A stretch of DNA of 64,000 nt from contig NZ_PVNG01000003.1 in assembly GCF_003001935.1 (NCBI RefSeq), positions 372,001 to 436,000 on the forward strand, given 5' to 3'. Origin of the DNA: Nonomuraea fuscirosea. Lineage in GTDB: Bacteria; Actinomycetota; Actinomycetes; Streptosporangiales; Streptosporangiaceae. This document shows, piece by piece, positions 1-8,320 of the stretch (position 1 is the stretch's first letter; each line of letters opens with the position of its first letter). Both the position numbers and the translations under genes were made by a program. Below the pieces are notes generated by a model. That model had not been told where the DNA came from and did no database searches. It saw nothing but the letters and a program-made list of their open reading frames with translations.

Positions 1-2
1 CG

Positions 3-1172
3 ATGCGGCGGCGCGGTCGGCCGCAGGGTGCGGTGGGGGTGCCGCTGCTGGCGGGGCTGCTGGCCGGGGCCGGGATCGGGATGCTGGCGGCGTACGTACT
101 GGCTCGTCCTTATCTTTCCTATCTGTCCGGTTCGGTGCGGCCGCTGCTGCTCATCTGCGCGGGCGTGCTCGTGCTGATCGTGGCCGGCACGGCCGCCGCG
201 CCGGTGCTGGCCAGGATCCGGCTGCCGAAGTGGGCGCCCCCGGCGGGGGCCGGGCTGGTGCTGCTGCTGATGGCGCTCCTGTACGCCCGCCCCTGGTTCC
301 AGAGCGTGACCCGGGTGCCGGCCAACCCGGACGACGTGCGCACGTTCGAGATGATCAGGCAGATCCAGCGCGCGAACGGCATGCCGCTCGACGGCACCCG
401 CCTCTACTTCGAGAACTCCCTGCACTGGGCCGCCTGGTACGTCGGCGTCCCCGTCGTGCTGCTGGCCACGCTCGGCGCCGCCCTCCTGGTCCGCAAGCTG
501 CTGCGCGACGGCGAGCCGTTCGCGTGGCTGCTGCCGCTCGCGGTCGTGGGCTGGACCACGGTCACGACGCTGCTGCGCCCCGAGATCACCCCCGACCATC
601 CGTGGGCGGCCCGCCGCCTGGTCCCGATCGTCATCCCCGGGCTGATCCTGCTGGCCACGTACGGGCTGGCCCGGCTGCACGTCCTGGCGGACCGGCACGG
701 CCCGCTGGTGCGCAAGTGGGGAGCGGCGCTGACCGTCGTGCTCGTGCTCGTGCCGCCGGCCGTGACCTCGATCGGCACCGCGTTCACGCCGGTCGAGCGG
801 GGCGAGGCGGCGGCGGTCGAGGCGATGTGCGCGCGGATCCCGCGCGACGCCTCCGTGCTGATCGTGGAGCGGGTCACCGCCGACCGGTTCACCCAGGTCG
901 TGCGCGGCATGTGCGGCCTCCCGGCGGCGCAGGTGTCCAGGCCCGACCAGGGCCAGACCGCGCCGCCCGATCAGGTGCGGCGGCTGGCCGAGCGGGTGCG
1001 GGCGGCGGGGCGCGTGCCGGTCGTGCTCGGAGCCGAACAGGGCCAGGTCTCCCCTTACGGGACCCCGGCGCAGATCCTCGGCCTGGTCACCCGCCAGGAC
1101 GAACGCTCACTCGTCGAGGCCCCGAACGCCACCTGGTCCCTGCGGATGAACGTGTGGATGGCCGTCGCCTGA
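3..1172 (+). CDS. Polytopic membrane protein, C-terminal part (GT-C/PMT-like)
   Basis: Probably the 3' part of a larger gene cut by the left window edge. The visible 389 residues begin inside a run of hydrophobic helices (about residues 12-35, 45-70 and 80-95), followed by a soluble loop, three or four more helices (about 145-245), and a soluble C-terminal domain of about 125 residues. The arrangement resembles the C-terminal half of large actinobacterial envelope glycosyltransferases of the GT-C (PMT/ArnT-like) fold. The N-terminal catalytic part is not present, so function is inferred only from architecture and from the glycosyltransferase genes that follow. The ATG at position 3 could be a true start of a shorter protein, but nothing upstream can be seen. 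It ends about 95 bp before the next gene on the same strand. Confidence 0.5.
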   Translation: MRRRGRPQGAVGVPLLAGLLAGAGIGMLAAYVLARPYLSYLSGSVRPLLLICAGVLVLIVAGTAAAPVLARIRLPKWAPPAGAGLVLLLMALLYARPWFQSVTRVPANPDDVRTFEMIRQIQRANGMPLDGTRLYFENSLHWAAWYVGVPVVLLATLGAALLVRKLLRDGEPFAWLLPLAVVGWTTVTTLLRPEITPDHPWAARRLVPIVIPGLILLATYGLARLHVLADRHGPLVRKWGAALTVVLVLVPPAVTSIGTAFTPVERGEAAAVEAMCARIPRDASVLIVERVTADRFTQVVRGMCGLPAAQVSRPDQGQTAPPDQVRRLAERVRAAGRVPVVLGAEQGQVSPYGTPAQILGLVTRQDERSLVEAPNATWSLRMNVWMAVA

Positions 1173-1266
1173 TCGCATGGTCCAGACTGGAAGATGTCCC
1201 GATCGGGAGCTCCCGGTAGGCCGATGTGGACTCGCCTTTCGGCTGGGCAGAGTAACCTCGACCCCC

Positions 1267-2196
1267 GTGAGCACGCTTGAGACCCCCAAGAGTGGAACTG
1301 CCGTGGAAGAAGCGCCGTACGTCACGATCGTCCTGCCCTGCTACAACGAGCAGGATCACGTCATCGACGAGGTGGAGCGCATCACCAAGGCGATGGACTC
1401 GAGCGGCTACACCTACGAGCTGGTCGCCGTCGACGACTGCTCGACCGACGACACGCTGGCCAAGCTGAAGCAGGCCGCGCCCGACTATCCTCACCTGCGC
1501 ATCCGCGCCTTCCACCGCAACGGCGGCGCCGGCACCGTGCGGCGCATCGGCTCGCAGGAGGCCAAGGGCGAGATCGTCGTCTGGACCGACGCCGACATGT
1601 CCTACGCCAACGAGCGCATCCCCGAGCTGGTGCAGATCCTGGAGAAGGACGCGACCGTCGACATGGTCGTCGGGGCGCGCACCAGCGAGGAGGGCTCGCA
1701 CAAGCTGCTGCGCGTGCCCGCCAAGTTCGTGATCCGCAAGGTGGCGGAGATGCTGGCCGGGCAGAAGATCCCCGACCTCAACTCCGGGCTGCGCGCCTTC
1801 CGCAAGGCGGTGGCCAAGCCCTACCTGCGGCTGCTGCCGCCCGGATTCTCCTGCGTCACCACGATCACGCTGTCGTTCCTGTCGAACCAGCACGACGTCT
1901 ACTACCTGCCGACCGAGTACGCCAAGCGGGCCGGCAAGTCGAAGTTCAGCTTCGTCTCCGACGCCTACCGCTACATCCTCCAGGTGTTGCGGATGATCAT
2001 GTACTTCAACCCGCTCAAGGTGCTCATGCCGCCGGCGTTGTGGCTGGTGGGCATCGGGTTCGTGAAGGGCGTCTGGGACATGATCGAGCACCCCTTCTAC
2101 TTCCCGGCCAACACCGTGATGATCTTCCTGTCCGGGATGCTCATCGGGTCCGTGGCGCTGCTGGCCGACCTGATCGTGCGCTCGCGGGGAGAGTGA
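1267..2196 (+). CDS. Family 2 glycosyltransferase with C-terminal membrane helices
   Basis: A 309-residue GT-A fold glycosyltransferase of the polyprenyl-phosphate sugar transferase type (DPM1/GtrB-like). It begins its GT2 domain with VTIVLPCYNEQDH and carries the nucleotide/metal signature TDADMSYANE near residue 105. Two hydrophobic segments near the C-terminus (about 255-275 and 280-300) would hold it in the membrane. Family knowledge predicts transfer of a sugar from an NDP-sugar to a polyprenyl phosphate; the sugar cannot be read from sequence. The GTG at 1267 is chosen because the GT2 domain follows shortly after it; an open frame extends back to 1177 but encodes an Arg-rich stretch of no recognisable kind. 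The stop lies right at the start of the next glycosyltransferase, so the two are almost certainly co-transcribed. Confidence 0.85.
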   Translation: MSTLETPKSGTAVEEAPYVTIVLPCYNEQDHVIDEVERITKAMDSSGYTYELVAVDDCSTDDTLAKLKQAAPDYPHLRIRAFHRNGGAGTVRRIGSQEAKGEIVVWTDADMSYANERIPELVQILEKDATVDMVVGARTSEEGSHKLLRVPAKFVIRKVAEMLAGQKIPDLNSGLRAFRKAVAKPYLRLLPPGFSCVTTITLSFLSNQHDVYYLPTEYAKRAGKSKFSFVSDAYRYILQVLRMIMYFNPLKVLMPPALWLVGIGFVKGVWDMIEHPFYFPANTVMIFLSGMLIGSVALLADLIVRSRGE

Positions 2197-2198
2197 CC

Positions 2199-3260
2199 TT
2201 GCGGATCGCGATCGTCGGCCCGACGTATCCGTACAAGGGGGGTGGGGCGCAGCACACGACCGAGCTGGCGCACCGCCTCGCCGCGCTGGGCCACGACGTG
2301 GTGATCGAGTCGTGGCGGGCGCAGTACCCGTCCTTCCTCTATCCGGGGCAGCAGACGATCTCCGCGCCCGAGGGCACGCCCTATCCGAAGACCGCGCGCC
2401 GGCTCGACTGGCGGCGGCCCGACGGCTGGGTGGCGGCCGGGCGGCGGCTGCGCTCGGCCGACCTGGTCGTGCTGGCGGTGCTGAGCCCGGTGCAGGTCCC
2501 GGCGTACCTGGGCATCCTGCTCGGGATCGGGCGGAAGACCCGTACGGTCGCGCTCTGCCACAACGTGCTGCCGCACGAGCGCAAGCCGTACGACCGGCCG
2601 CTGATGACGGCCCTGCTCAAGCGGGTCGACGCCGTGCTGACCCACTCCGAGCAGCAGGCGGCGCTGGCCAGAGGGCTCACAGGGCGGCCCGTGGAGGTGG
2701 CCGCGCTGCCGCCGCACCTGCCCTCCACGACCGGGGAGCGGTCGGCCGAGGTGCACCGGCGGCTGCTCTTCTTCGGCATCGTGCGGCCGTACAAGGGGCT
2801 CGACCTGCTGCTCCGCGCGCTGCCCGAGGGGGTCGGGCTGACCGTCGCGGGCGAGTTCTGGGGCGGGCTCGACGAGACGAAGGCGCTGATCGCCGAGCTG
2901 GGCCTGGGCGAGCGGGTGGAGCTGCGGCCCGGATACGTGGCGGCCGGCGACGTGCCGGAGCTGTTCGGCGCGGCCGACGCGCTCGTGCTGCCCTACCGCA
3001 ACGCCACGGCCAGCCAGAACGTCTGGCTCGCGCACGAGCACGGCGTGCCGGTGATCGCCACCCGGGTGGGGGCGCTGGCCGACCACGTCACCGACGGCGT
3101 GGACGGGCTGCTGGTCGAGCCGGGCGACGCCGGAGCGCTGCGCGAGGCCATCGAGCGGTTCTACGCCTCCGGCGAACCCGAGAGGTTGCGGTCGGGGGTC
3201 AAGGCCGTCGATCCAGAGCCGTTCTGGTCGGCGTACGCGGGGGCGCTGCTCGGCGCCTGA
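2199..3260 (+). CDS. Family 4 (GT-B) glycosyltransferase
   Basis: A 353-residue retaining glycosyltransferase of the GT4 family. The N-terminal Rossmann half opens with RIAIVGPTYPYKGGGAQHT, where the glycine-rich loop contacts the acceptor or nucleotide. The C-terminal half has the donor-site region HEHGVPVIATRVGALADH. Start choice: TTG at 2199 is well spaced from a GGGGAGAG Shine-Dalgarno at 2186-2193; GTG at 2193 would overlap the upstream stop as GTGA but sits too close to that site. It probably adds a sugar to an envelope polysaccharide or lipid-linked precursor made with the neighbouring GT2. Its last 100 bp overlap, in antisense, the end of the convergent membrane-protein gene at 3161-4120. 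Donor and acceptor are unknown. Confidence 0.83.
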   Translation: MRIAIVGPTYPYKGGGAQHTTELAHRLAALGHDVVIESWRAQYPSFLYPGQQTISAPEGTPYPKTARRLDWRRPDGWVAAGRRLRSADLVVLAVLSPVQVPAYLGILLGIGRKTRTVALCHNVLPHERKPYDRPLMTALLKRVDAVLTHSEQQAALARGLTGRPVEVAALPPHLPSTTGERSAEVHRRLLFFGIVRPYKGLDLLLRALPEGVGLTVAGEFWGGLDETKALIAELGLGERVELRPGYVAAGDVPELFGAADALVLPYRNATASQNVWLAHEHGVPVIATRVGALADHVTDGVDGLLVEPGDAGALREAIERFYASGEPERLRSGVKAVDPEPFWSAYAGALLGA

Positions 3261-4120
3261 CGGCCCAGCAGGAACGCGATGCCCGCGGCCGCCACGTCGG
3301 CCAGCGTGAACGCCAGCCGCGACACGATCGCCACCGCCAGCGCCGCCGGCGTGCCGATGACCGGGCCGAGCACGAGCACCAGCGCGCCCTCCCTGACCCC
3401 GACGCCGGCCGGGACCACGACCGTGAGGATGCCGGTCGCCCAGGCGAACGCGTACGCGCCGGTCGCGATCAGATAGAGGTCGGAGCTGCCCGCGACCAGC
3501 CAGATGTGCACGCCGTACACGAGCCAGCCGAGCGCCGTCCACGCCACCGCGACGACCACCGTGCGGCCCGGCAGCACGCTCTCCAGCGGCTCCTTCCGCG
3601 CGAGGCGCAACGCCAGGTTGAGGCCCCAGGTGAGCACCTTCGGATGCAGGCAGACGATGATCGCCGGCACCAGCAGCACCAGGTACCAGGCCTCGCGCAC
3701 CGCCTCCAGCGTGCCCAGCGTGGCCGCGGCGATCGAGATCGCCACCCCCAGGTTGATCACGAGGCCGAGCGAGATCGTGGCGAACGTGCGCCGCGGCGGG
3801 CTGCCGTGGTCGCGGCCGAGGTCCATCATCGCCGCGTACGCCCACACCGCCCCCGGGATGTACTTCCCGAGCTGCCCCACGAACATGATCCGCCCGGCGA
3901 TCCGCACCGGCACCCGCGTGCCCAGCCCCGCGAGGATCTCCCGCCAGGCCAGCAGCATGAGGAACTGGCCGAGCAGCACCGCCGCGAACGCGCCGAGCAC
4001 CGCCCACGGCGACATCGCGGCCAGGGCCGTGGTCGTCTCGTCCCAGTTGGCGGCCAGCCCGTAGCCGAGGAAACCCAGCGCGACCAGGGCCAGCAGGATG
4101 CGCAGCAGGCGGCGGAGCAT
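3161..4120 (-). CDS. Lysylphosphatidylglycerol synthase TM-domain-like membrane protein
   Basis: A 319-residue protein with about eight membrane helices and the family hallmark FVGQLGKYIPGAVW near residue 85, typical of the lysylphosphatidylglycerol synthase/UPF0104 membrane domain (flippase-like half of MprF). There is no aminoacyl-transferase domain, so it is not itself an LPG synthase; stand-alone members usually sit beside glycosyltransferases and are thought to move or bind lipid-linked sugars. The C-terminal 35 residues are hydrophilic and overlap the convergent glycosyltransferase gene. Only 9 bp separate its ATG from the stop of the zinc-ribbon gene upstream, so it is the last gene of the SPFH / zinc-ribbon / LPG-like operon. 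A clear paralog lies at 7316-8227. Confidence 0.85.
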   Translation of the reverse strand: MLRRLLRILLALVALGFLGYGLAANWDETTTALAAMSPWAVLGAFAAVLLGQFLMLLAWREILAGLGTRVPVRIAGRIMFVGQLGKYIPGAVWAYAAMMDLGRDHGSPPRRTFATISLGLVINLGVAISIAAATLGTLEAVREAWYLVLLVPAIIVCLHPKVLTWGLNLALRLARKEPLESVLPGRTVVVAVAWTALGWLVYGVHIWLVAGSSDLYLIATGAYAFAWATGILTVVVPAGVGVREGALVLVLGPVIGTPAALAVAIVSRLAFTLADVAAAGIAFLLGRQAPSSAPAYADQNGSGSTALTPDRNLSGSPEA

Positions 4121-4129
4121 TGGCTCAGG

Positions 4130-5206
4130 TTACGCGTGGTTCACCAGGTATAGCCAGACGGCCACGGCGACGATCAGCACGACGGCGGCCACGGCCAGCG
4201 AGATCTTGACCGCGCTGTACGGCCGGTCGCCCTGCACCTCCCCGTTCGCCCCGTTGATCAGCACCTGGTACGTCCGGCCGGCGAACAGGTAGTTGCCCGC
4301 CCACACCGGCAGCAGCACCAGCTTGAACGTGACGCCGGAGTAGTTCGTCCGCACCGACGACACCCGCTGCACGTCCCCGCCGATGTCGCGGCGGCAGTCG
4401 CCGTGGATGACCTCGGCCATGAGCTGCTTGGCCTGCTCGAAGCCCGCCTGCGGCTCGTGGTCGTAGCGCAGGCTGTGGTGCCCCGCGAGGTAGGCCGGGT
4501 CGTACGGGAGCGCGTGCGCCAGCGGCCAGGGCTGGAGCGCGGTCAGCCGCTCGGCCGGGACCCGGCCCGTCGCCGGGGTCAGCACGTCGTCGAACCCGCG
4601 CGCCACCCGGCCGGAGGCCGGGTACCAGCGGGTCCGCCGCTCCCGGCGGGTGCGCCGGTTGCCGTTCGCGTCGGTGTGGCTGGTGGTGACGTAATAGTGC
4701 TCGCCGCGCCGGCCGGTGTAGTCGGAGACCGTCTGGGCGTCGAACGTCCAGTGCGGCAGGTACGTGCTCTTCATCGTCTCCGCCTCGCTGACCTTCTTGA
4801 GGCGGTTGGGGGCGAACCAGCGGCTCTTCACCCACGTGCGCAGCGCCTCCCGCGCGCCGCCCCGGTCCAGGGCGAACGGCAGCACCGCCTCGGGGACGAT
4901 CTGGTCGTCCCGCGCCGCGTCGGCCACCAGGTGGGTGCCGCAGAACTGGCAGGCCCGCGACAGCGCGTCGCTGTCCGTACGGGCGCCGCAGCCCGGGCAG
5001 CTGAGCTGATGCCTGGCCAGGGCCCTGACGCGCGGCTTGGCCGTGAAGGCGTCGTAGGAGAACTCGCGGACCTGCCGGGCGGGCGCGGCGATGCGCTCCT
5101 CCGCACCGCAGTACGGGCAGCGCAGGACGGCGGTGCCAGGAGCGAACGCCACGCTCGCGCCGCAGCCCTGGCAGGGACGGGCGGGGGTCTGGGCGGGTGA
5201 GGTCAT
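4130..5206 (-). CDS. Double zinc-ribbon protein with C-terminal membrane anchor
   Basis: A 358-residue protein of unknown function. Two zinc ribbons are visible at the N-terminus: Cys12/Cys15/Cys30/Cys33 and Cys70/Cys73/Cys86/Cys89. A long soluble domain follows, then one transmembrane helix at about residues 333-355. Family members are often loosely labelled PriA-like or TFIIB-like zinc-ribbon proteins, but no helicase motif is present, so that label is not supported. The likely topology is a cytoplasmic zinc-binding domain tethered to the membrane. It lies 111 bp downstream of the SPFH/GYF gene and 9 bp upstream of the LPG-synthase-like gene on the same strand, suggesting a membrane-microdomain function shared by all three. 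The role is an inference from context. Confidence 0.75.
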   Translation of the reverse strand: MTSPAQTPARPCQGCGASVAFAPGTAVLRCPYCGAEERIAAPARQVREFSYDAFTAKPRVRALARHQLSCPGCGARTDSDALSRACQFCGTHLVADAARDDQIVPEAVLPFALDRGGAREALRTWVKSRWFAPNRLKKVSEAETMKSTYLPHWTFDAQTVSDYTGRRGEHYYVTTSHTDANGNRRTRRERRTRWYPASGRVARGFDDVLTPATGRVPAERLTALQPWPLAHALPYDPAYLAGHHSLRYDHEPQAGFEQAKQLMAEVIHGDCRRDIGGDVQRVSSVRTNYSGVTFKLVLLPVWAGNYLFAGRTYQVLINGANGEVQGDRPYSAVKISLAVAAVVLIVAVAVWLYLVNHA

Positions 5207-5233
5207 CCCGGGTCATGCTCCTGGTCGGAACGG

Positions 5234-5337
5234 GTCAGGCGGGCGGGAGCGGGGACAGGAGTCGGTCGGGCGGGAGGTCTGGCCGGGAGGCCGGGTCGGA
5301 CGGGCGGGGAGGCGAGGTCAGGCGGGCGGGAGCGGGG
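5234..5337. repeat. 21-bp direct repeat at the SPFH gene end
   Basis: An identical 21-bp GC-rich word occurs at 5234-5254 and 5317-5337, 83 bp apart. The second copy contains the stop codon and last codons of the SPFH/GYF gene; the first lies in the spacer before the zinc-ribbon gene. The spacer between them is also built from short GGGCGGG-type words. This looks like local slippage or duplication of the gene's tail. Confidence 0.7.
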
Positions 5338-6397
5338 GTGGGGTGTCGCGCAGGTGGGTGGCGAGTTCGGGCACGTCCCGGGCGGGGAGCCACTGGGACA
5401 TGCCGGTCTTCCACACCAGGCTCTCCGGCGTGAGCCCGTTGCCGGGCAGCTCCGCCGCGCCGAACGGCCCCCGCTGCTCACCGTTCACCCCGATGAACCA
5501 GCGCTCGTTGCCGGGCAGCGGCGGCGGCCCTTCGGAAGCCGGGGACGGCCGGGGGCTCTGAGCCAGGGACTCGGCCATCTGCCGGCCCGCGGCGATGCCC
5601 ATGCCCAGCCCCATGCCCTCGGCGGCTCCGCCCGCGTGCTCCAGCGCGTTCGCCGCCTGGAACCTGGCGTAGTCGCCCAGATCGCCCACGATCCCCATCT
5701 GCGACCGCTTGTCCAGCGCCCGCTCCACCTCTTCGGGCAGCGAGACGTTCTCGATGGTGAAGGTCGGGATCGCCAGCCCCACCGAGGCCAGGTCGGCGGT
5801 CAGCGTCACGGCCAGCCGCCGGCCCATCTCGTGCTGGCCGGCGGCCAGGTCGAGCAGGGGCACGCCGGCACCGGCGAGGGCGTGCGGGAGCCGGCCCATG
5901 ACCAGCTGGCGCAGGTAACCCTCCACCTCCTCGGTACGGAACCGCGGGTCGGTCCCCGCCAGCTCCCGCAGCAGCGCCGGGGCGTCGGTCACCCTGGCCG
6001 CGTACGAGCCGAACGCCCGCAGCCGCACCGGCCCGAACTCGGGGTCGCGCACGATGACCGGGTTCTGCGTCCCCCACTTGAAGTCGGCGAACTGGCGGGT
6101 GCTGACGAAGTACACCTCGGCCTTGAACGGCGAGTGGAAGCCGTGCTTCCAGCCCTTGAGCGTGGACAGGACCGGCAGGTTCCGCGTCTCCAGCGTGTAC
6201 GTCCCGGGCGGGAACGCGTCCGCGATCCGGCCCTCGTTGACGAAGACGGCGGTCTGCGATTCGCGCACGACCAGCCGGGCGCCCATCTTGATCTCGTTGT
6301 CGTGGCGCGGGAAACGCCAGACGAGGGTGTCGCGGCTGTCGTCGAGCCACTCGACGATGTCGATGAATTCGCCGCGGATCTTGTCGAACAGCGCCAC
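5318..6397 (-). CDS. SPFH-domain protein with C-terminal GYF_2 domain
   Basis: A 359-residue protein. The N-terminal half (about residues 1-230) reads as the SPFH/band-7-like 'virion core protein' family (YdjI-like), starting MALFDKIRGEFIDIVEW. A Gly/Ala/Met-rich linker follows, then a Pro-rich hinge and a GYF_2-type domain at about 298-350 (RWFIGVNGEQRGPF, then WKTGMSQWLPA). SPFH proteins oligomerise on membranes and organise microdomains; GYF-type modules bind Pro-rich peptides, so this protein may scaffold Pro-rich partners. The GTG at 6397 is chosen because the conserved domain begins exactly there; the open frame extends back to 6661 across the divergent promoter region. It is divergent from the methyltransferase at 6495 and is first in the operon with the zinc-ribbon gene. 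Confidence 0.8.
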   Translation of the reverse strand: MALFDKIRGEFIDIVEWLDDSRDTLVWRFPRHDNEIKMGARLVVRESQTAVFVNEGRIADAFPPGTYTLETRNLPVLSTLKGWKHGFHSPFKAEVYFVSTRQFADFKWGTQNPVIVRDPEFGPVRLRAFGSYAARVTDAPALLRELAGTDPRFRTEEVEGYLRQLVMGRLPHALAGAGVPLLDLAAGQHEMGRRLAVTLTADLASVGLAIPTFTIENVSLPEEVERALDKRSQMGIVGDLGDYARFQAANALEHAGGAAEGMGLGMGIAAGRQMAESLAQSPRPSPASEGPPPLPGNERWFIGVNGEQRGPFGAAELPGNGLTPESLVWKTGMSQWLPARDVPELATHLRDTPPPLPPA

Positions 6398-6494
6398 TAC
6401 GCCCCCGTTCGTGCTGGTTTCGCCAGGTCGGCCACCGTACCAAAGGCGTTTGACGTCGGAGTGGGCGCGGAGGTCGGTACGGTGGGGAACCGTG

Positions 6495-7319
6495 GTGAAG
6501 CAACGGGTCGCGCAGCTCGAATACTCAGAGTTCCAGTCCGCCATGCTCGACGAGGAGAAGCGCAGGCGGAAGGCGGCGAAGATCATCGCGGTGCTCGAGC
6601 ACTTCCACGGGCCGCTCGGCGGGCTGACCGTGGGCGACGTGGGCTGCTCCGCCGGGTTCATCGCCGACGAGCTGGCGGGCGCGGGGGCCGGTCACACGCT
6701 GGGCATCGACATCGACGTGCCGGGGCTGCGGAAGGCGGCCGACCGGTTCGGCGAGCGGGTGGCGTTCGTCTGCGGCGACGGTACGGCGCTGCCGTTCCCC
6801 GACGGCTCGATCGACGTGCTGGTGTTCAATCACATCTACGAGCACGTGGTCGACCCCGACGCCGTGGTGGCCGAGATGCGCCGGGTGCTGTCCGACGACG
6901 GCGTGCTCTACCTGGGGCTGGGCAACCGGCTCGGGATCATGGAGCCGCACTACAAGCTGCCGTTCCTGTCCTACCTGCCGCCCGCGCTGGCCGACCGCTA
7001 CGTGCGCGCGTCCGGGCGGGCCGACCACTACTACGAGCGGTTCAGGACGCGGCGCGGGCTGCGGAAGATGTTGCGCGCCTTCCACGTGTGGGACTACACG
7101 TTCCCGGTGCTCGCCACGCCCACCCGATTCGCCGGAGGAGAGCTGTTCCCCGGGATGCCGGGGAAGGTGGTCAAGGCGGTGCTGTCGCGGGCGCCGCGCG
7201 GGGTGCTCAGGCTGCTGCTGCCGGTGGTGCCGACGTACCTGTGGGTGGCGACCAAGACGCCGCGCCGGCCGGTGGGCGCGGCGCTGCCGCAGCCGCCCGA
7301 GCTGGTCCGCCCGCTGTGA
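6495..7319 (+). CDS. Class I SAM-dependent methyltransferase
   Basis: A 274-residue methyltransferase of the Methyltransf_11 type. Motif I is VGDVGCSAGFIADEL at about residues 48-62, followed by an acidic motif II (GIDIDVPG) and a post-motif CGDGTALPFPDGSIDVLVF. The C-terminal third is hydrophobic and basic, suggesting membrane association or a lipid/glycan substrate. GTG at 6495 (or 6492) is supported by a GGGG Shine-Dalgarno at 6484-6487. It is coupled by a GTGA overlap to an LPG-synthase-like membrane gene and lies among glycosyltransferases, so methylation of an envelope sugar or lipid carrier is the best inference; the substrate is not readable. Confidence 0.82.
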   Translation: MKQRVAQLEYSEFQSAMLDEEKRRRKAAKIIAVLEHFHGPLGGLTVGDVGCSAGFIADELAGAGAGHTLGIDIDVPGLRKAADRFGERVAFVCGDGTALPFPDGSIDVLVFNHIYEHVVDPDAVVAEMRRVLSDDGVLYLGLGNRLGIMEPHYKLPFLSYLPPALADRYVRASGRADHYYERFRTRRGLRKMLRAFHVWDYTFPVLATPTRFAGGELFPGMPGKVVKAVLSRAPRGVLRLLLPVVPTYLWVATKTPRRPVGAALPQPPELVRPL

Positions 7320-8227
7320 GCACCGAAGAAGACGTCACGGTGGAGCCTGTGCCGCGCCGCCGGCCCATGGCTCGCCGGCTGGTCAGATACGGCTTTCTGG
7401 CCGTCGCGCTCGGCTTCGGCGCCTGGGCGGTGGGCCGGCAGTGGGACGACGTGGTGGCCGGGTTCTCCCGGCTGACCCCGGCGGCGCTGGCGGGCTCGCT
7501 GGTGGCCGTGGTCGCCGCGCTGCTCGGGGCCATGCTGACCTGGCGCACGCTGCTGGCCGACCTGGGCTCGCCGCTGCCCGCGCGGCCCGCGGCCAAGGTG
7601 TTCTTCGTGGGCCAGCTCGGCAAATACATCCCGGGCACCATCTGGCCCGTGCTGGCCCAGATGGAGATGGGCCGCGACCTCGGCGTGCCCCGCGCGCGCA
7701 GCGCGGCGGCGTTCTTCCTGATGATGCCGATCCAGCTGGCCACCGGCCTGCTGGTCACGCTCGTCACGCTCGGCTGGGACCGCTACGGCTGGCTGCTGCT
7801 GTTCATCCCGCTGCTGCTGGTCCTGCTCGAACCCAAGGTGATCAACGCCGTCATCGGGTACGCCCTGCGCCGGCTCAAGCGCGAGCCCCTCGAACGGCCG
7901 CTGACCAGGCGCGGCATGCTGACGGCGCTCGGCTGGGCGCTGACCGGCTGGATCGCCTACGGCGTGCACCTCTATTTCGTCGCGCCCCAGGGCGGCCTCG
8001 TCTTCGCCGTGGGGGCCTTCGCCCTGTCGTGGTGCCTGGGCATCCTGACCTTCGTGATCCCGGCGGGCGCGGGGGTCAGGGAGCTGGCCATGGTGACGAT
8101 CCTGGCGCCCCATCTCGATCAGGGCGCCGCCATCGCGGTGGCGCTTTCGTCCAGGATCGTCATCATCGTGGGGGATCTGATCTGTGCCGGCCTGGCGGGA
8201 ATCGCAGCGCGTCGCGACTCGGTGTGA
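7316..8227 (+). CDS. Lysylphosphatidylglycerol synthase TM-domain-like membrane protein (paralog)
   Basis: A 303-residue polytopic protein, paralog of the product of 3161-4120. Both share the FVGQLGKYIPG signature, the following acidic/aromatic helix with a GRD motif, and the conserved helix VIPAGAGVRELAMV near the C-terminus. The start is the GTG that overlaps the methyltransferase stop (GTGA), which implies translational coupling; residues 1-22 are cytoplasmic and basic. Like its paralog it lacks an aminoacyltransferase domain. Two such proteins flanking the same glycosyltransferase/methyltransferase genes suggest a shared lipid-linked glycan pathway, possibly as transporters or flippases. 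Biochemical activity of stand-alone members is largely unproven. Confidence 0.84.
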   Translation: MSTEEDVTVEPVPRRRPMARRLVRYGFLAVALGFGAWAVGRQWDDVVAGFSRLTPAALAGSLVAVVAALLGAMLTWRTLLADLGSPLPARPAAKVFFVGQLGKYIPGTIWPVLAQMEMGRDLGVPRARSAAAFFLMMPIQLATGLLVTLVTLGWDRYGWLLLFIPLLLVLLEPKVINAVIGYALRRLKREPLERPLTRRGMLTALGWALTGWIAYGVHLYFVAPQGGLVFAVGAFALSWCLGILTFVIPAGAGVRELAMVTILAPHLDQGAAIAVALSSRIVIIVGDLICAGLAGIAARRDSV

Positions 8228-8320
8228 TTTGGCCCACGATTTAGGGGAGGCTGGTCATAAGGTGAACATCAGAGGGGGACGACCAGTCCCACGTTGATCT
8301 TGAGGGGAGAAGATCTTCGT

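Noticed and set aside
4130..5206. PriA-like helicase
   Set aside because: Only zinc ribbons and a membrane helix are visible; no Walker or helicase motifs.
5354..8227. A 957-codon plus-strand open frame
   Set aside because: Only its last 303 codons (from 7316) read as a real membrane protein. The earlier part is antisense to the SPFH gene and out of frame with the methyltransferase, and has the Arg/Gln/His composition typical of high-GC shadows.
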